A DNA stretch of 40,797 nt from Mycobacterium sp. (GTDB lineage Bacteria; Actinomycetota; Actinomycetes; Mycobacteriales; Mycobacteriaceae), in contig JAKFVT010000045.1 of NCBI GenBank assembly GCA_021732005.1, positions 1-40,797 on the forward strand, read 5' to 3'. Shown piece by piece: positions 32,402 to 40,230 of this stretch. The notes below the pieces were generated by a model, which was not told the DNA's origin, did no database searches, and was given only the letters and a program-made list of their open reading frames with translations. A program made the position numbers and the translations under genes. Position 1 is the stretch's first letter. Each line of letters starts with the position of its first letter.

Positions 32402-32430
32402 GCCTTGACTGTATCGGCTTGCGCCACAAG

Positions 32431-33678
32431 CTACTTGCTTGCGCCGGCTCCGGTGTAGTCGACCTGCCAGTGCTTGATGCCGTTGAGCCAGCCAGACCGC
32501 AGTCGCTCCGGCTTCGAAAGCGGGGTCAGGTCCGGCATGTGGTCGGCGATCGCGTTGAACATCAGGTCGATCGTCATCCTGGCCAGGTTGGCACCGATGC
32601 AGTAGTGCGCGCCCGTTCCGCCGAAACCGACGTGCGGATTCGGATCGCGCAGGATGTTGAAGCTGAAGGGATCTTCGAACACCTCTTCGTCGAAATTGGC
32701 CGAGCGGTAGGACATCACCACCCGCTGGCCCTTCTTGATCTGCACACCCGACAGCTCGGTGTCTTCCAACGCGGTCCGCTGGAACGACGTCACCGGCGTG
32801 GCCCACCGGACGATCTCGTCGACCGCGGTCTTCGGACGCTGCGCCTTGTAGAGCTCCCACTGGTCGGGGAAATCGGTGAACGCGGTCATGCCGTGGGTGA
32901 TCGAGTTGCGGGTGGTCTCGTTGCCCGCCACCGCAAGCAGGATCACGAAGAAACCGAACTCGTCATCGGAGAGCTTGTGCCCTTCGACGTCGGCCTGCAC
33001 CAGCTTGGTCACCAGATCGTCGCCGGGGTTGGCGGTGCGGTCCGCAGCCATCTGCATGCCGTACATGATCAGCTCGCCGGCGGCGCCCAGCGGATCGTTG
33101 CGCGCGAACTCGGGGTCCGCTTCGCCGACCATCTGATTGGACCAGTCGAAGAGCTTCTTGCGTTCGTCCTGGGGCACACCCATGAGGTCGGCGATGGCCT
33201 GCAACGGCAGTTCGCAGGACACCTGCTCGACGAAGTCGCCGGAACCCTCGGCCGCGGCGGCCTTGGCGATCGCCTGGGCGCGTTCGTGCAGATTCGCACG
33301 CAACGTCTCGACGGCCCGGGGAGTGAACGCGCGCGAGACGATCTGCCGCAGATGTGTGTGGTGCGGCGCGTCCATGTTCAGCAGGATGAACTGACCGGTG
33401 TCCTTGTGTGACACGGCCGCGTTGTCCGGATAGCGCGGCAGGGCGGTGTTCTCCAGGCTGGAGAACACATCGCTGCGCCGGGAGATCTCCTTGACGTCCT
33501 TATGCTTGCTGACGACCCAGTAGCCGTCGTCGTCGAAACCGCCGACGCCTCGCGGCTGCTCGTTCCACCAGATCGGCGCGACCCGGCGTAGCTCGGCGAG
33601 TTCTTCGACGGGTAACCGCTCGTTGTTCAGGTCGGGGTCGGTGAAGTCGAAGCCGGGGGGCAGGTTCGGACTGGGCAT
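32431..33678 (-). CDS. cyp125: CYP125-family cytochrome P450, steroid C26/27-monooxygenase
   Basis: A 415-residue P450 that matches remembered M. tuberculosis CYP125A1 (Rv3545c): PSPNLPPGFDFTDP at the start, VEQVSCELPLQAIA, DDEFGFFVILLAVAGNETTRNSITHGM (I-helix), VDEIVRWATPVTSFQRTAL (K-helix ExxR) and the haem loop FGGTGAHYCIGANL. CYP125 oxidises the cholesterol side chain terminal carbon. The start is supported by GGAGG upstream. A KstR-like operator lies about 97 bp upstream. It is not beside the usual cholesterol cluster genes, so it may be a second CYP125 copy, as known for some fast growers. Confidence 0.9.
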   Translation of the reverse strand: MPSPNLPPGFDFTDPDLNNERLPVEELAELRRVAPIWWNEQPRGVGGFDDDGYWVVSKHKDVKEISRRSDVFSSLENTALPRYPDNAAVSHKDTGQFILLNMDAPHHTHLRQIVSRAFTPRAVETLRANLHERAQAIAKAAAAEGSGDFVEQVSCELPLQAIADLMGVPQDERKKLFDWSNQMVGEADPEFARNDPLGAAGELIMYGMQMAADRTANPGDDLVTKLVQADVEGHKLSDDEFGFFVILLAVAGNETTRNSITHGMTAFTDFPDQWELYKAQRPKTAVDEIVRWATPVTSFQRTALEDTELSGVQIKKGQRVVMSYRSANFDEEVFEDPFSFNILRDPNPHVGFGGTGAHYCIGANLARMTIDLMFNAIADHMPDLTPLSKPERLRSGWLNGIKHWQVDYTGAGASK

Positions 33679-33774
33679 AAAATGCGCACCTCCATACGAC
33701 GTGATCTAGTGCCCGGTGACACATGCCTACACCACGCACGGAGGCCTCGGGTGCGGGTTGAGGAAACTCGCAAC

Positions 33775-33788
33775 TAGAACGTGTTCTA
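33775..33788. promoter_or_regulatory. KstR operator (TAGAACGTGTTCTA) upstream of the CYP125-type gene
   Basis: A full match to TnnAACnnGTTnnA with near-perfect dyad symmetry. It abuts the stop codon of the XRE gene and is about 97 bp upstream of the cyp125 ATG. Placement and sequence fit repression by KstR and release by cholesterol-derived acyl-CoA. Confidence 0.75.
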
Positions 33789-34556
33789 TTACTGGGCCGA
33801 CGTCGATCGCAGCGCCTCGGCGGTGGCCTCGTCGGCGGGCAGGAAGGCCTCCAGGCTCAGCTCCGCGGCAGTCAGGTCGAGCGCCGTTCCGAACGTCGTC
33901 ACCATCGAGAGGAACGTCAACGGCACCCCGTCGAGTCGGTCGACCTCCAGCGGGACCGCGACACCGCCGAGATCGGTCGACGCGTCTTCGCCACCGGGGT
34001 AGGACTCGAGCTCGGCCAGCAGACCGGCAGAGCTTCCGGCGCCGGCCTCCCGGCGCAGCCGGCTGAGCAGGTGATGGCGCCACTGCGCCAGATTGCGGAT
34101 GCGCGGCGCCAGGCCGTCGGGGTGCAGTGCGATTCGCAGGGCGTTCGGGGTTTCGAGGAGATGCGGCGCGACGCCGTCCAGCAGCGCGGCGGTACCTGAA
34201 TTGATCTGCAGCACATCCCAATTGCGGTTCACTGCCAGACAGGGGTACGGGTCGTAGGCGGCGAGTACCCGCTCGACGCCGGCACGCACGGCCGCCATCG
34301 CGGGGTCGTCGAAGCCCCGCTCGGCATACGCCGGCGCCAGCCCGGCGGCCAGCAGCAGATGATTCTGCTCGCGAGCAGGCACGGCGAGGGCGTCCGCCAG
34401 CCGGAGCACCATGGCGCGGCTCGGTGTGGATCGTCCGCTCTCGACGAAGCTGACGTGCCGGGCCGAGACGTCGGCTTCCAGAGCCAGGTCGAGTTGGCTG
34501 AGTCGGCGCTGGCGCCGCCAGTCGCGCAACAGGTCCCCGAAGGCTGTGCCGCTCAT
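33789..34556 (-). CDS. XRE-family regulator with MmyB-like ligand domain
   Basis: A 255-residue protein. A helix-turn-helix domain (about 8-65, RLSQLDLALEADVSARHVSFVESGRSTPSR) is followed by an MmyB-like region (LAVNRNWDVLQINSGTAALLDGV, WRHHLL). MmyB-like domains resemble PAS folds and bind fatty acids in some structures. The ATG at 34556 starts the family sequence; the ATG at 34592 overlaps the inverted repeat and is rejected. It lies between a KstR operator and a divergent small membrane protein gene, so it may regulate either neighbour; this is inference. Confidence 0.8.
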   Translation of the reverse strand: MSGTAFGDLLRDWRRQRRLSQLDLALEADVSARHVSFVESGRSTPSRAMVLRLADALAVPAREQNHLLLAAGLAPAYAERGFDDPAMAAVRAGVERVLAAYDPYPCLAVNRNWDVLQINSGTAALLDGVAPHLLETPNALRIALHPDGLAPRIRNLAQWRHHLLSRLRREAGAGSSAGLLAELESYPGGEDASTDLGGVAVPLEVDRLDGVPLTFLSMVTTFGTALDLTAAELSLEAFLPADEATAEALRSTSAQ

Positions 34557-34590
34557 TCCGCCAGCATCTCCCAGGCTGCGGCGCTGCGCC

Positions 34591-34607
34591 ATTACCCCGG
34601 AGGTAAT
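34591..34607. promoter_or_regulatory. Inverted repeat ATTACC-N5-GGTAAT between the XRE gene and a membrane protein gene
   Basis: Perfect 6-bp arms with a 5-bp centre form a 17-bp dyad. It lies about 35 bp upstream of the XRE start and a similar distance before the divergent gene at 34643. The position suits autoregulation plus control of the neighbour. Confidence 0.45.
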
Positions 34608-34642
34608 TGCGACGCCTACCTCGGCGGGGGAGCGTGGACAGC

Positions 34643-34930
34643 ATGACACGGCACAGTGATCCGCATCCGGTTCCGCGTTGGCTTGGTTTCGTGCTCAGGT
34701 CCGACCGCGCCGGCTCGGCGTGGTTCGTCGGCGCCGGTTTCTTCTTCGCCCCGCTGCTGACCCTGGTGTCACCATGGCCCGCGCTGACCGTGGCGATCTG
34801 GGCGGTGGTCGGCCTGTTCGGGCTCTGGCTCGGACTGCTCGGCGTGGCGATGGCCACCGGGCTGGCGATGGTGCTGCGCTCGAATACCGAGATACCCGAG
34901 GACTATTGGCGCTCGATCGTCAACTACTGA
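34643..34930 (+). CDS. Small membrane protein
   Basis: A 95-residue protein with two predicted transmembrane helices (about 24-44 and 47-72) and a short C-terminal tail ending EDYWRSIVNY. The start follows a GGGGGAGCG sequence. It is divergent from the XRE regulator and overlaps the convergent ferredoxin gene by 7 bp. Function unknown; possibly the target of the XRE protein. Confidence 0.65.
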   Translation: MTRHSDPHPVPRWLGFVLRSDRAGSAWFVGAGFFFAPLLTLVSPWPALTVAIWAVVGLFGLWLGLLGVAMATGLAMVLRSNTEIPEDYWRSIVNY

Positions 34931-35115
34931 TCGAGGATGACGGCGTTCTCCGGGCAGGCGTCGGCCGCCTCCCTGGCGCTGTCCTCGAGCCCGGCCGGTA
35001 CCTCGTCGACGATCGCCTCGGCGTACCCGTCGTCGGTCATCGCGAACACGTCCGGGCAGACGGTGGTGCACACGCCGTGGCCGCGGCAGCGCCCGTCGTC
35101 GATGTGGGCTTTCAT
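34924..35115 (-). CDS. [3Fe-4S] ferredoxin, P450 redox partner
   Basis: A 63-residue ferredoxin with C10-x2-H13-x2-C16-x3-C20P and C54P. The second Cys of the usual CxxC is replaced by His (CRGHGVC), which is typical of [3Fe-4S] ferredoxins that serve mycobacterial P450s. Its ATG overlaps the stop of the P450 gene upstream (ATGA), so it is co-translated with it and should supply electrons to it. Confidence 0.9.
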   Translation of the reverse strand: MKAHIDDGRCRGHGVCTTVCPDVFAMTDDGYAEAIVDEVPAGLEDSAREAADACPENAVILDQ

Positions 35116-36392
35116 GCGAGGTCAAACTCCAGATGCAGTTCGGTGAGCCCACGCAGGATGTAGGTGGGCACGTAGGTGTACCGGCGCGCACCGGCGGGTC
35201 CGTGGTGTTCCTCGCTGATGCGGATGTCGGTGGTGCGATCCAGCAGGCGCATCAGTGCCACCCGCGCCTCGGCCCGGGCCAGCGGGGCGCCCGGGCAGGT
35301 GTGGATGCCGCGCCCGAAGGCGATGTGCTGCCGGGCATTTGGCCGCGACGGGTCGAAGGTGTTCGGGTCCGTGAACCGGCGCGGGTCGCGATTGGCGGCG
35401 GCCTGGACGACCATCAGTGTGGAACCCGACGGCACGTCCACACCGCCGATGGTGGCCGGCTCCTTCGACAACCGGAAGTCACCCTTGACCGGGCTCTCGA
35501 AGCGCAGCGCCTCCTCGATGAAGTTGCTCACTCCAGAGCGGTCGGCGCGCAGCTGCGCCTGGTATTCGGGATTGTCGCCCAGGATCTGCAGGGCTGCGCT
35601 GAGCAGCCGGACGGTGGTCTCCTGGCCCGCCGAATACAGGTTGGCCGCCACCCGGGCCACGTCGCCCGGATCGGGCACCGACCCGTCGGGGAAGGTCGCC
35701 GCGGCCATTTCGGAGAGCACGTCGCCGCGAGGGTTGGCGCGCCGGTCTTCGATGTAGGCGCTGAACTTGTCGTAGAGATACTCCAGCGGGGACTTCGCCA
35801 GGCTCTCGCCCTTGACGCTGCCGATGCCGCCGCCGTGGTGCGCGCCGCTGGCCATCTCCTTGACGAACTCGTCGCGATCGGCGTCGGGGACGCCGAGCAG
35901 GTCGGCGATGATCATCAGGGTGAACGGCTGCGCGAAGCCGGCAATCAGCTCGCCGCCGCTGCCGACGAGGTAGTCATCGAGTGCACGGTCGACCATCGCC
36001 CCCATCGCTTCCTCGTTCTCCTTGAGGCGCTTGGGTGTGATCAGCCGCATCAGCAGTGCGCGGTGATCGGTGTGCACGGGCGGATCGAGCGCAGGCAACT
36101 GGTCGTAGAAGGGCAGTTCGTTGCGGTGTCGGGCGATGAGTTCGGGAACGTCGTCACGACCCTCGACGGGAACCGGGAAGCCGGGGAAGGGGCCGGTCAC
36201 CGCGATGCAGGACGAGAAACGGTCGGCGTCGCCGGCGACCTCGGTGGCCTCTTCCCACCCGGTGACCATCCACACGCCGTGGTGCGGCTCTTTCGAGACC
36301 GGGCAACGGGCTTGCAGCGCCTGCAGATACGGATATGGATCAGCGACCAGACCGCGATCTGTGAAGAAGTTGACGGCGTCTACGTCGGTCAC
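35112..36392 (-). CDS. Cytochrome P450, family not determined
   Basis: A 426-residue soluble P450: I-helix AGQETT, ExxR as EEALR, and haem loop FGRGIHTCPGAPLARAEARVALM. The N-terminal MTDVDAVNFFTDRGLVADPYPYLQALQARCPV and the large polar loop GAHHGGGIGSVKGES distinguish it from the CYP124/125/140 genes here. I cannot assign the CYP family with confidence. It is co-translated with its ferredoxin and divergent from a TetR gene across a 114-bp region holding three operator copies. Substrate unknown; together with the SDR it could oxidise an alcohol-forming substrate in two steps. Confidence 0.85.
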   Translation of the reverse strand: MTDVDAVNFFTDRGLVADPYPYLQALQARCPVSKEPHHGVWMVTGWEEATEVAGDADRFSSCIAVTGPFPGFPVPVEGRDDVPELIARHRNELPFYDQLPALDPPVHTDHRALLMRLITPKRLKENEEAMGAMVDRALDDYLVGSGGELIAGFAQPFTLMIIADLLGVPDADRDEFVKEMASGAHHGGGIGSVKGESLAKSPLEYLYDKFSAYIEDRRANPRGDVLSEMAAATFPDGSVPDPGDVARVAANLYSAGQETTVRLLSAALQILGDNPEYQAQLRADRSGVSNFIEEALRFESPVKGDFRLSKEPATIGGVDVPSGSTLMVVQAAANRDPRRFTDPNTFDPSRPNARQHIAFGRGIHTCPGAPLARAEARVALMRLLDRTTDIRISEEHHGPAGARRYTYVPTYILRGLTELHLEFDLA

Positions 36393-36424
36393 TGAGGAAT
36401 CCCTTCACGTCACGGCATTGCCTA

Positions 36425-36480
36425 TACGATCGGCAAGGAGGATGCTAGCCGATCGTATGGTAGTTTACTAGCCGATCGTA
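36425..36480. promoter_or_regulatory. Three copies of a TetR operator motif (TAGCCGATCGTA)
   Basis: TACGATCGGC at 36425-36434 is the reverse complement of GCCGATCGTA at 36448-36457, giving a perfect 10-bp inverted repeat 13 bp apart. The full 12-mer TAGCCGATCGTA occurs at 36446-36457 and again at 36469-36480, 23 bp apart (about two turns). The set occupies the region between the P450 and TetR starts, so binding would control both operons. The CGATCG core is itself palindromic. Confidence 0.75.
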
Positions 36481-36506
36481 AAGTTGGATTGCGAAGGGAG
36501 TCGACG

Positions 36507-37097
36507 ATGAGCGCAGTCGCCGCAGCCACCCACGACTCCACCGCCACCCCCGATACCCGGCAGCGGCTGATCGACGCGGCCATCGCGCTGTTTATCCGGC
36601 ACAGTTTCGCCGGGACCTCGCTGCAGATGATCGCCGACGAGCTCGGCTTCACCAAAGCCGCCATCTACCACCACTTCCGGACCCGCGAGCAGTTGTTGAC
36701 CGCGATCCTCGAGCCGATCATCGACAAGCTGTCCGCCGTGGTCGACGACGCAGAGAAGCAGCGCGGCGTGCAGGCCCGGGCCGAACGCATGCTCAACGGC
36801 TACGCCCGCTTGGCCGTGGAGAACCCGATGCTGGTCTCGGTCCTGGCGGCCGATCCGAGCGTGCACACCGTGCTGAAAGCCAACCGTGACTGGACGCACA
36901 TGATCTCGCGACAGATGGCGCTGCTCGCCGATGTCCACCCCGGCCCGGGCGGGTACCTGCGGGCGCAGTTCGTCTTCGCCGGCATCGCCGGATCAGCCGA
37001 CCCGAAACGTGCAGCCGACGACGAGTGGCTGCACGGCCAGCTCGTCGACGCGGGCCGGCGTGCGCTCGGTTTGCGCGCACCGCGCCGAACATCTTGA
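36507..37097 (+). CDS. TetR/AcrR family regulator
   Basis: A 196-residue regulator. The N-terminal helix-turn-helix (about 17-63: TRQRLIDAAIALFIRHSFAGTSLQMIADELGF and TKAAIYHHFRTREQL) is clear; the C-terminal helices form the ligand domain. A GAAGGGAG sequence precedes the ATG at 36507. It is divergent from the P450-ferredoxin operon and followed 54 bp later by an SDR gene. It probably represses both operons through the three repeated sites upstream and itself. Confidence 0.9.
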   Translation: MSAVAAATHDSTATPDTRQRLIDAAIALFIRHSFAGTSLQMIADELGFTKAAIYHHFRTREQLLTAILEPIIDKLSAVVDDAEKQRGVQARAERMLNGYARLAVENPMLVSVLAADPSVHTVLKANRDWTHMISRQMALLADVHPGPGGYLRAQFVFAGIAGSADPKRAADDEWLHGQLVDAGRRALGLRAPRRTS

Positions 37098-37151
37098 TTT
37101 TCCAACATCTTTCGTTCATCAGGCGGTCAGCCCGCCGGAAAGGGGAAACCT

Positions 37152-37862
37152 GTGTCCACCTCAAAGACGGCGTTGGTGACCGGTGGCGGTTCGGGAATCG
37201 GTGCGGCAGTGGCGGAGCGGTTGCGGGCCGACGGTCACACCGTGGCGATCATCGACCTCAATCCCTCTGAGGCCGAACACTCCTACGTCGCCGACGTCAC
37301 CGACCGCGCGCAGATCGACGCTGCGCTCGCCGAGATCCACGCCACCCTCGGGCCGGTCACGATCCTGGTGAACGCTGCGGGCAAGGACAGCTTCCGGCGC
37401 TTCCTCGACCTGTCCTTCGAGCAGTGGCAGAACATCATCGACATCAACCTGCACGGTGTCTTCCACACCATCCAGGCCGTCCTGCCGGACATGATCGAGG
37501 CCGGCTGGGGCCGCATCGTCAACATCTCATCGTCGAGCACCCACTCCGGTGTGCCCTACATGTCGGCCTACGTCGCGGCGAAGTCCGGCGTCAACGGTCT
37601 GACGAAAAGCCTTGCGCTGGAATATGGTCCGGCCGGAATCACGGTCAACGCGGTGCCGCCCGGCTTCATCGACACGCCGATGCTGCGCAAGGCCGAATCG
37701 CGGGGAAACCTGGGCGACGTCCAGGCCAACATCGAGCGCACCCCGGTGCGCCGGATGGGCAAACCGGAGGACATCGCGGCGGCATGCGCGTTCTTCGTCT
37801 CCGAAGAAGCCGGCTACATCACCGGGCAGATCCTCGGCGTGAACGGCGGCCGCAACACCTGA
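37152..37862 (+). CDS. Short-chain dehydrogenase/reductase
   Basis: A 236-residue classical SDR: NAD(P) motif TGGGSGIG (about 10-17), NAAG, catalytic Ser in ISSSS, and Tyr-x3-Lys in SAYVAAKSG; the C-terminus ends with ITGQILGVNGG, typical of 3-oxoacyl-reductase-like enzymes. The Asp after beta-2 (IIDLNP) suggests NAD(H). GTG start with GAAAGGGGAAA upstream. It is probably in the TetR operon and may act on the alcohol made by the divergent P450; that link is inference. Confidence 0.85.
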   Translation: MSTSKTALVTGGGSGIGAAVAERLRADGHTVAIIDLNPSEAEHSYVADVTDRAQIDAALAEIHATLGPVTILVNAAGKDSFRRFLDLSFEQWQNIIDINLHGVFHTIQAVLPDMIEAGWGRIVNISSSSTHSGVPYMSAYVAAKSGVNGLTKSLALEYGPAGITVNAVPPGFIDTPMLRKAESRGNLGDVQANIERTPVRRMGKPEDIAAACAFFVSEEAGYITGQILGVNGGRNT

Positions 37863-37865
37863 GCG

Positions 37866-38543
37866 TCAGCCGGCGGGCTTGCTCGTCGTCGGGGTCACCG
37901 ATGTGGTCACCGTGACGGTGGTGGTGCTCACCGTCGTCGTCGCGCTCGCCGAGCTGCTCGCGGTGCCCGAGGTGCTGGCCGGCGAGAAGCTGGCCTCCTT
38001 GAACTCGATCCACGAATCCTTGTAGATGACATCGTCACCCGAGGACACCAGGATCTGGGTGGGCGACACCGCGTACGTGACACCGTCATTCATCGCGACC
38101 AGCGTCCCGTCGGAGCTACGCGTGATCGGCAGGTGCAGGGGAGCGTTGTCCGACAGGCGCACGCCGCGGTACTCCAGTCCGCCGTCGGCGTTGACGCAGA
38201 TCACCACCAGCGATTTCGAGGTGCGCCCGTAGGCCATCAGGGTCTGGTTCTCATCGCACCGTGCGCCGGTGTCGACATAGCCCCGTGAATCGGCCTTGAA
38301 CGACGCAGGCGCGCTCGACGTCGACGTCGCGGCCGATGACGAGGCCGGGGACGTCGTCGCCGTCGTGCTGGCCTTCGTCGACAGCGTCGTGGGTGCTGCC
38401 TGGGCGACGGGCAGCGTGTCAGACGAGCCGGCCGCCACGGTCACCGAGACCGCCAGTCCGACCGCTGTCAGCGCTCCGCCGACTCCCAGCCATGGCAACC
38501 AGCGCGACGGCGGGTGGGTGGTGTGAGGTTCGTGAGCTGACAT
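37866..38543 (-). CDS. Membrane-anchored Ser/Thr-rich protein
   Basis: A 225-residue protein with a transmembrane helix at about 18-38 (LGVGGALTAVGLAVSVTVAAG), a low-complexity Ser/Thr/Ala linker (about 50-80), an extracytoplasmic domain with two Cys (GARCDENQ and VVICVN) and a Ser/Thr-rich C-terminal tail. The Thr/Ser-rich linkers could be O-mannosylated. Function unknown. It converges on the SDR gene with a 3-bp gap. Confidence 0.7.
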   Translation of the reverse strand: MSAHEPHTTHPPSRWLPWLGVGGALTAVGLAVSVTVAAGSSDTLPVAQAAPTTLSTKASTTATTSPASSSAATSTSSAPASFKADSRGYVDTGARCDENQTLMAYGRTSKSLVVICVNADGGLEYRGVRLSDNAPLHLPITRSSDGTLVAMNDGVTYAVSPTQILVSSGDDVIYKDSWIEFKEASFSPASTSGTASSSASATTTVSTTTVTVTTSVTPTTSKPAG

Positions 38544-38631
38544 GGCCTAAGCGAACCACCTCGGGCGGCGTTTTCCGCGCTGTGCAGCGGCGTTTCTCCG
38601 GACTAATCGCAGGAGATGCCCGTCACGCCGC

Positions 38632-39453
38632 TCAGCTCGCCGGTTCGGCCGAGTCGACCGGCGTCGACTCGTGGGTCAGTACCGCCCACAACAAGCCGGC
38701 GGCCTGGCGGGCCTGGTCGGTGGGCACGATCGGCGAACCCGCCGCGGGCTGTTCTGCCGGTGCACCGCTGATGTGTTCCACCAGGGCCACCGCCAGTGAC
38801 CGGAGCTTCACATTCGATTCATGGCTGGCGCGGCGCAGAGTGGCCCACGCGGTGTCGGCATCACACATCAGCCGCCCCATGATCGCGCCTTTGGCCTGCT
38901 CGATGGCTCCGCGCGACTGCAGGACCGCGAGCATGTCGGCGGTGGCGGTCGCGTCCTCGGCGCCCGCCGACACCATGGCTGCCGACACCAGCTGCTCGTA
39001 GCCGATGAGGGTGGTCACCGTGGTGGCCGTCGACGGCCGGTCCAGCGCGCAGGTCAACACGACCGTGCTGTCGGCCTTCCACACCCCGGGCACCGACACC
39101 GCACCGCGAACCTCACGCCAGGCCGCGCTGTGCTCGGGCACCCGGCCGTCCATCGCCAGCAGACTGAGCTCCGGCCAGCGCTCGTCGGCCCACAAATCCA
39201 GGCTCAGCACCGGCATCTGATGGACGAAGGCGTCGATCACCGGACCGCCGAGCCCGGCCAGCTGCGCCTCGACGATCTCGCCGCCGTAGCCGCGGGCGGC
39301 CAGCACCGTCACCTCGTCCTCGTCGAGATGCCGGTCGTGCACGGTGATCGCCAACCCGACCGCATGGGGCAGGTCGAGATGGATGCGTTCGAGAATCCGG
39401 TCGAACAACTCCTGCTGGGACAGGTCGCGCCGGTGGAACTCGGGGACGGGCAT
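38632..39453 (-). CDS. GAF-like plus ANTAR domain protein
   Basis: A 273-residue protein with an N-terminal GAF/PAS-like region (about 15-150) and a C-terminal ANTAR domain at about 174-228 (LQSRGAIEQAKGAIMGRL, then WATLRRASHESNVKLRSLAVALVEHI). ANTAR domains bind paired hairpins in mRNA and act as antiterminators. It follows a STAS gene by 10 bp on the same strand with an AAGGAG sequence before its ATG, so the two are co-transcribed. The signal it senses is unknown. Confidence 0.85.
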   Translation of the reverse strand: MPVPEFHRRDLSQQELFDRILERIHLDLPHAVGLAITVHDRHLDEDEVTVLAARGYGGEIVEAQLAGLGGPVIDAFVHQMPVLSLDLWADERWPELSLLAMDGRVPEHSAAWREVRGAVSVPGVWKADSTVVLTCALDRPSTATTVTTLIGYEQLVSAAMVSAGAEDATATADMLAVLQSRGAIEQAKGAIMGRLMCDADTAWATLRRASHESNVKLRSLAVALVEHISGAPAEQPAAGSPIVPTDQARQAAGLLWAVLTHESTPVDSAEPAS

Positions 39454-39463
39454 GGTGTGCGAC

Positions 39464-39775
39464 TCACTCCTTGGTGATGACGGTGGCCACCCGGTCAAGG
39501 CCGGAGATGCCGAGCAAGGTCTTGATCGGCCCATCGGCCGCGATGATCATCGTGAGCTCGGCCGTGGCGGCCACGGCAAACAGCGCACGCACCGCCGCGC
39601 TGTCGCAGTAGGTGACGTCGGACAGGTCGACGGTCAACGCGGCAGATCCGGTGGCGGCCTTGGCCACGACGTCTTGGAACTGCCCGACATTGGCCAGGTC
39701 GATCTCACCGGAGGCAACCACCTGTGGCGACTCCAGATCGGAATCCACCGCGACCCGGAACTGGGCCTCTGCCAT
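39464..39775 (-). CDS. STAS domain protein, anti-sigma-factor antagonist type
   Basis: A 103-residue single STAS domain (ASGEIDLANVGQFQDVV, then LTVDLSDVTYCDSAAVRAL). The Ser in CDSAA (S59) is at the phosphorylation site of SpoIIAA-like antagonists. The ATG at 39775 has AAGGAG upstream. Such proteins usually partner an anti-sigma kinase not seen here. It heads the operon with the ANTAR protein. Confidence 0.85.
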   Translation of the reverse strand: MAEAQFRVAVDSDLESPQVVASGEIDLANVGQFQDVVAKAATGSAALTVDLSDVTYCDSAAVRALFAVAATAELTMIIAADGPIKTLLGISGLDRVATVITKE

Positions 39776-40230
39776 CAGCGCAACTCCTTGAGCGTTTCGA
39801 CGGTGGTTCCGACGCACAAACCGTAACTGCCGCTACTCGGCGATTGTTGCGGATGGTTCGAACAGCTGTTGCCGGAAACCGCAAGCCGCCACCGGTCGCC
39901 ACCGTCGCAGGATCGGACCGTCAGCACGACCTTAGGCCCGAACAGCACATCTCGACCGGCCGCAGCAATCGATCTGGCGCGGCGCGTTTCACCCACTGGT
40001 TCTCCCGTCGTCCTCTCCACCCCCGACGACGTAATCGCGGGGCAGCTTAGCAAGCTTCGGTGCGTGCCGAGCACTCAGCGAGAGCAAAGTCTGCTGTCGG
40101 TGCGTTCCGGCCGGGACTCATACGCCTTTCCGAGTTCACCGCAGACACACCCGCAACAGCAGTTAGGCTCACGCGAGAGGGTTGCCGGGGGGCAAGGGGC
40201 CCTGCGGGAAGAGACCTAGAGGGTGGATAG
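39776..40230. other. 455-bp region between divergent STAS and secreted protein genes
   Basis: A minus-strand ORF (39775-40074) has a stop that overlaps the STAS ATG in TGATG style and could encode a small protein, but its third-position GC is lower than the neighbours and I recognise no family. No RNA gene, strong hairpin or repeat was seen. The region must carry the promoters of the two divergent transcripts. Confidence 0.4.

Noticed and set aside
35112..36392. Assignment of the fourth P450 to a named CYP family
   Set aside because: The motifs establish a bacterial P450, but I could not match it to a specific family reliably, so no gene symbol is given.
39775..40074. Possible 99-codon gene upstream of the STAS gene with TGATG overlap
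   Set aside because: The overlap is suggestive, but codon use is weaker than in neighbours, no domain is recognised and the start context is poor. Left as undecided.
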